Of a stretch of DNA of 64,000 bases, positions 61,411 through 64,000 are shown piece by piece. Below the pieces are notes generated by a model that saw nothing but the letters and a program-made list of their open reading frames with translations, made no database searches and was not told the DNA's origin. The DNA comes from Nocardioides panzhihuensis. GTDB lineage: Bacteria > Actinomycetota > Actinomycetes > Propionibacteriales > Nocardioidaceae. Numbering within the stretch: the stretch's first letter is position 1; each line of letters opens with the position of its first letter. The DNA is taken from assembly GCF_013408335.1 (NCBI RefSeq), contig NZ_JACBZR010000001.1, positions 2,170,001 through 2,234,000 of the forward strand, given 5' to 3'. The translations under genes were made by a program, and so were the position numbers.

Positions 61411-62888
61411 GCCGGCTCCGCGATCAGCTTGGTCTCCAGGTACTCCTCGAAGCCGGCCACGCCCATCTCCCGGCCGAGGCCGGACTGCTTGTAGCCGCCG
61501 AAGGGAGCGTCAGGCCCGAACCACTGGCCGCCGTTGACGCCGATGGTGCCGGTACGGATCCGGGCCGCCACCGACTTCGCACGCTCCAGCGACCCGGACT
61601 CGACCGAGCCGGAGAGGCCGTAGGGCGAGTCGTTGGCTAGGCGTACGGCATCATCGTCGCCGTCGTGGGCGATGACGGTGAGCACCGGGCCGAAGATCTC
61701 CTCGCGGGCGACCTGGGCGGTGTTGCCGAGGCCGGCGATGACGGTGGGCTGGACCCAGAAGCCGCCGGCGAGGTCGCCTTCCTTGACCGCTACGTCTCCG
61801 CCGGTCGCGAACGTGCCGCCCTCCTCCTCGGCGAGCGCCAGGTAGCCGAGGATCCGGTCGCGCTGGACCGCCGAGATCACCGGGCCGCAGATCGTGCCGG
61901 GATCGGCGGGGTCGCCGGCGCCGAGCGACGCCATGGTCGCGGCCGCCGACTCGACGGCTCCGTCGTAGGACGCGCGCGGCACGAGCAGGCGGGTGGTCAG
62001 GGCGCAGCCCTGACCTGCGTGAACGGCGACCGAGAACGCGGCCATCGAGGCAGCGGCGGCGATGTCGGCGTCGTCGAGCACGATCGCCGCCGACTTGCCA
62101 CCGAGCTCGAGGAAGACCTTCTTCAGGGACGGCGCGGCGGCGGCCATGATCCCGCGGCCGGTGTTGGTCGAGCCGGTGAAGGAGACCAGGTCCACACGGG
62201 GGTCCTCCGCGAGAAGAGCGGCGACCTCGTTGCTGCGCGGGGTCACCACGTTGAAGACGCCCGCCGGGATGTCGGTGTGCTCAGCGACCAGGCGCCCGAG
62301 CTCGGCCGCCACCCACGGGGTGTCCGGAGCGGGCTTGAGCACCACGGTGTTGCCGGCGGCGAGCGCCGGGCCGATCTTGGCCAGGTTGATCTGGTTGGGG
62401 AAGTTCCACGGCGTGATCGCCGCGACGACGCCGACCGCCTCCTTCCGCACGGTGCGCCTCGAGGAGACGCCCATGGTGACCCCGACGCCGAGGTCCTGCT
62501 CCCACTCGTGGCGCTCGGCCAGATCGGTCGCCCACTTCAAGGTCTCGATGGGGGCGTCGAGCTGGGGCCCGGCGACGAGGAACGCGGGCGCCCCGACCTC
62601 GGCGGTGGTCAGCTCCCGCAGCGCGTCGACGTCGTCCAGCAGCGCCTGGTGCAGCTGACGAAGGCACCGGATCCGGAAGGCCACGTCGGTGGACCAGTCG
62701 GTCTCGTCGAAGGCACGGCGGGCGGCAGCGATCGCGGCGTTCATGTCCTCCGCCGTGGAGTCCGGCGCGCGACCGATCTCCTGCCCCGTGGCGGGGTTGA
62801 GGATGGCGTACGTCTCGCCGCTGCTCGCAGCGCCGAGCTTGCCGTCGACGTACTGCTGAGCGGGAGGGTTGGTGGGGGTGCGGGTCAC
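61407..62888 (-). CDS. Aldehyde dehydrogenase in CYP51 operon (AldA-like)
   Basis: 493 aa from a GTG overlapping the NTF2-like gene's stop (GTGA). TPWNFPNQINLAKIGPALAA, Glu in FLELGGKSAAIVL, Cys in VHAGQGCALTTRL, EEIFGPVLTVI and FGGYKQSGLGREMG are all present. It converts an aldehyde to an acid with NAD(P). CYP51 removal of a 14-alpha-methyl goes through alcohol and aldehyde stages, so nearby alcohol and aldehyde dehydrogenases could act on related products or on the released one-carbon unit; speculative. Confidence 0.92.
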   Translation of the reverse strand: MTRTPTNPPAQQYVDGKLGAASSGETYAILNPATGQEIGRAPDSTAEDMNAAIAAARRAFDETDWSTDVAFRIRCLRQLHQALLDDVDALRELTTAEVGAPAFLVAGPQLDAPIETLKWATDLAERHEWEQDLGVGVTMGVSSRRTVRKEAVGVVAAITPWNFPNQINLAKIGPALAAGNTVVLKPAPDTPWVAAELGRLVAEHTDIPAGVFNVVTPRSNEVAALLAEDPRVDLVSFTGSTNTGRGIMAAAAPSLKKVFLELGGKSAAIVLDDADIAAAASMAAFSVAVHAGQGCALTTRLLVPRASYDGAVESAAATMASLGAGDPADPGTICGPVISAVQRDRILGYLALAEEEGGTFATGGDVAVKEGDLAGGFWVQPTVIAGLGNTAQVAREEIFGPVLTVIAHDGDDDAVRLANDSPYGLSGSVESGSLERAKSVAARIRTGTIGVNGGQWFGPDAPFGGYKQSGLGREMGVAGFEEYLETKLIAEPA

Positions 62889-63553
62889 TGGGGACCTCCT
62901 GTCGAAGCGCAGCCAGAGACGATGTCTGCTGTCGGGGCGGCCAGAGACGAAGTGCTCTGGGTGAGGAACTTCCCGTCGGCCACCGGAGGCGGCCAGACGG
63001 TGCTGGGCAGGTCCTTGCGCCGGTAGTGGCCCGGCTGCTCGATGCCGTTGAGCGACATCCGGTCCAGGAGCCCCTGGGTCGCCTTCTTCGCCTTGACGAT
63101 GTCCAGGAAGGTCGTCGCGGTGGAGCCGAGGTCGAACCAGTCGCGCTGCCAGGCGAACTCCAGGCCCTCACCGTCGGGGCGCCGGGCGAGCCCGAACCAC
63201 GATCCCCCGATGCCGAGGATCTCGTACTCCTCGCCGGTCGCGTCGTCGACGATCCCCGCGCGCTGGCGCCAGAAGCCGACCACCATGGCGTTCACGTCGT
63301 CGATCACCGTCGCCTGGTAGTCGTAGTGCCAGCCCTCGAGCCCGGCCATCTCCGTGCCGAGGGCCCACTCGCGGATCTGGTCGCGGCCGACGGCCATGAA
63401 GTGCTCGTCGGGGGTGTACATCCAGCCGTACGTCGCATCCTCGGCGTACACGTCGGCCAGCGGCGACCAGCTGCCGTCGGCCTCCGCCTGGCGGTTGAGG
63501 TCGAGCCAGTGGGCCCAGAACCCCTCGATCTCGGCGCGGTCCAGATCAGACAC
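62885..63553 (-). CDS. NTF2-like/SnoaL-family protein in CYP51 operon
   Basis: 222 aa, longer than most NTF2-like proteins. Residues 1-140 have the cone fold (MSDLDRAEIEGFWAHWLDLN, SPLADVYAEDATYGWMYTPD, WHYDYQATVIDDVNAMVVGF). The remaining 80 residues (LDIVKAKKATQGLLDRMSLN and an extended tail) are unassigned. The family includes ketosteroid isomerases and dehydratases, and one such gene (Rv0760c) is close to cyp51 in mycobacteria. It is 2 bp downstream of the ferredoxin gene. Confidence 0.82.
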   Translation of the reverse strand: MSDLDRAEIEGFWAHWLDLNRQAEADGSWSPLADVYAEDATYGWMYTPDEHFMAVGRDQIREWALGTEMAGLEGWHYDYQATVIDDVNAMVVGFWRQRAGIVDDATGEEYEILGIGGSWFGLARRPDGEGLEFAWQRDWFDLGSTATTFLDIVKAKKATQGLLDRMSLNGIEQPGHYRRKDLPSTVWPPPVADGKFLTQSTSSLAAPTADIVSGCASTGGPQ

Positions 63554-63554
63554 G

Positions 63555-63749
63555 TCAGTCCTCCAGTGATAAGGCGAAAGCGGGGCAGTACTTCACGGCC
63601 GCACGCGCGGCCGAAAGCTGCTCCTCGGACGGTTCGGTGATGCGTACGACGACCTGGTAGCTGTCGTCGTCGAAGGCGAAGAGCTCCGGCGCCTCGGCGA
63701 GGCACTCCTGGTGTCCCTGGCAGAGCCCCGGGTCAGCGGTGAGTCTCAC
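63555..63749 (-). CDS. P450-partner [3Fe-4S] ferredoxin
   Basis: 64 aa from a GTG that overlaps the CYP51 stop by 4 bp. Three Cys only: Cys10 and Cys16 in CQGHQEC, and one in KYCPAFAL near the C-terminus; His replaces the fourth ligand, typical of [3Fe-4S] (or convertible) ferredoxins encoded beside P450s. It should pass electrons from the FprB-like reductase of the same operon to CYP51. Similar to mycobacterial Rv0763c next to cyp51. Confidence 0.93.
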   Translation of the reverse strand: MRLTADPGLCQGHQECLAEAPELFAFDDDSYQVVVRITEPSEEQLSAARAAVKYCPAFALSLED

Positions 63750-64000
63750 GACGACCGCCGGCGGTAGCGGACCTTGCACGGCTGCTGGAGCTGGATCACC
63801 ATCTTTGTGAAGTCGTCGGCGTACGACTCCAGCGGCTGAGCGGCCTCGAACGAGTAGTCGCGCAGGACGACCGAGAAGATCGCCTTCATCTGCATCATCG
63901 CGAACGCGTTGCCGACGCAGCGGTGCTTGCCCGCCCCGAACGGGATCCACGTCCACCGGTTCTGCATGTCCTCCTGGCGCGGGTCGATGTAGCGGCTCGG
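63746..64000 (-). CDS. cyp51: Sterol 14-alpha-demethylase CYP51, C-terminus only (5' end outside window)
   Basis: The visible 84 codons run from PSRYIDPRQED to YRRRSS. They contain the haem loop FGAGKHRCVGNAFAMMQMK and SFEAAQPLESYADDFTKMVI, which match bacterial CYP51 closely. CYP51 removes the 14-alpha-methyl group of lanosterol-type sterols in three oxidations. Since nothing in the window makes sterols, a catabolic or uptake-linked use of 14-methyl sterols is more likely. The stop overlaps the ferredoxin start (GTGA), beginning the eight-gene operon. Confidence 0.9.
   Translation of the reverse strand, partial: PSRYIDPRQEDMQNRWTWIPFGAGKHRCVGNAFAMMQMKAIFSVVLRDYSFEAAQPLESYADDFTKMVIQLQQPCKVRYRRRSS

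Overview
The window is 64 kb of dense, high-GC DNA with actinobacterial codon use, many GTG/TTG starts and 4-bp stop/start overlaps. The gene content (3-ketosteroid 9-alpha-hydroxylase, CYP125, FadA5, FadD19, EchA19, FadE26/27-like pair, Ltp3/Ltp4-like pair, F420-dependent oxidoreductases) and at least nine copies of a TnnAACnnGTTnnA operator point to a steroid/cholesterol-degrading actinomycete. Nocardioidaceae (Nocardioides/Pimelobacter type) is the best guess from style and content; the sequence alone does not prove the genus. No tRNA, rRNA, CRISPR array or insertion sequence was seen.

Layout. 1-8.3 kb: a glycosyltransferase cut by the window edge under a KstR-type operator, a DUF1707 membrane protein, a secreted phospholipase C, and two paralogous GT-C-type membrane proteins flanking an MFS transporter. 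8.4-16.4 kb: a macrolide-type glycosyltransferase, uvrB, a sulfotransferase/SDR pair under a KstR-type operator, and a large kinase-like/KAP-NTPase fusion. 16.5-26 kb: F420 oxidoreductase + DUF1214, a Ddn-type nitroreductase set, kshA-small Cys protein-kshB, and divergently fadE26-fadE27. 26-31.5 kb: an accessory interval with an NTF2-like gene, a 500-bp non-coding GT-rich leader and a 13E12-type HNH gene, small membrane proteins, a hydrolase and a truncated kinase-like ATPase. 31.5-45.7 kb: fadD19 (with a coupled nitronate-monooxygenase-like gene) divergent from echA19; cytochrome b561, DHFR-like and DUF4242 genes; a FadD8-like ligase; a four-gene F420-oxidoreductase/SDR/OYE/thioesterase operon divergent from a DUF35-ltp4-ltp3 operon. 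45.7-50 kb: an MpaB-like oxygenase and an acyl-CoA dehydrogenase/oxidase divergent from a TetR gene with its own palindromic operators. 50-57.1 kb: cyp125 divergent from fadA5-GMC oxidoreductase-aldehyde dehydrogenase-unknown. 57.1-64 kb: a Ddn-like gene and an eight-gene tightly coupled operon running leftwards from a CYP51 gene cut by the right edge to an FprB-like ferredoxin reductase.

How it fits together. CYP125 oxidises the sterol side chain terminus, FadD19 makes the C26-acyl-CoA, FadE26/27 and EchA19 act in beta-oxidation, FadA5 performs thiolysis, the DUF35/Ltp3/Ltp4 trio is thiolase-like without the usual cysteine, and KshAB hydroxylates C9 to open the ring system. KstR-type operators tie these to less expected genes: a glycosyltransferase, a sulfotransferase, DUF1214, OYE and PaaI thioesterase. 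Operators 9-11 nt from a start codon belong to genes without a Shine-Dalgarno, while those farther away mostly have one, which suggests leaderless transcripts for the first group.

Other signals include a dispersed palindromic repeat, one copy of which is read in frame as the inter-domain linker of the DUF35 protein, and a TATCGC-N18-GCGATA inverted repeat in front of several unrelated accessory genes.
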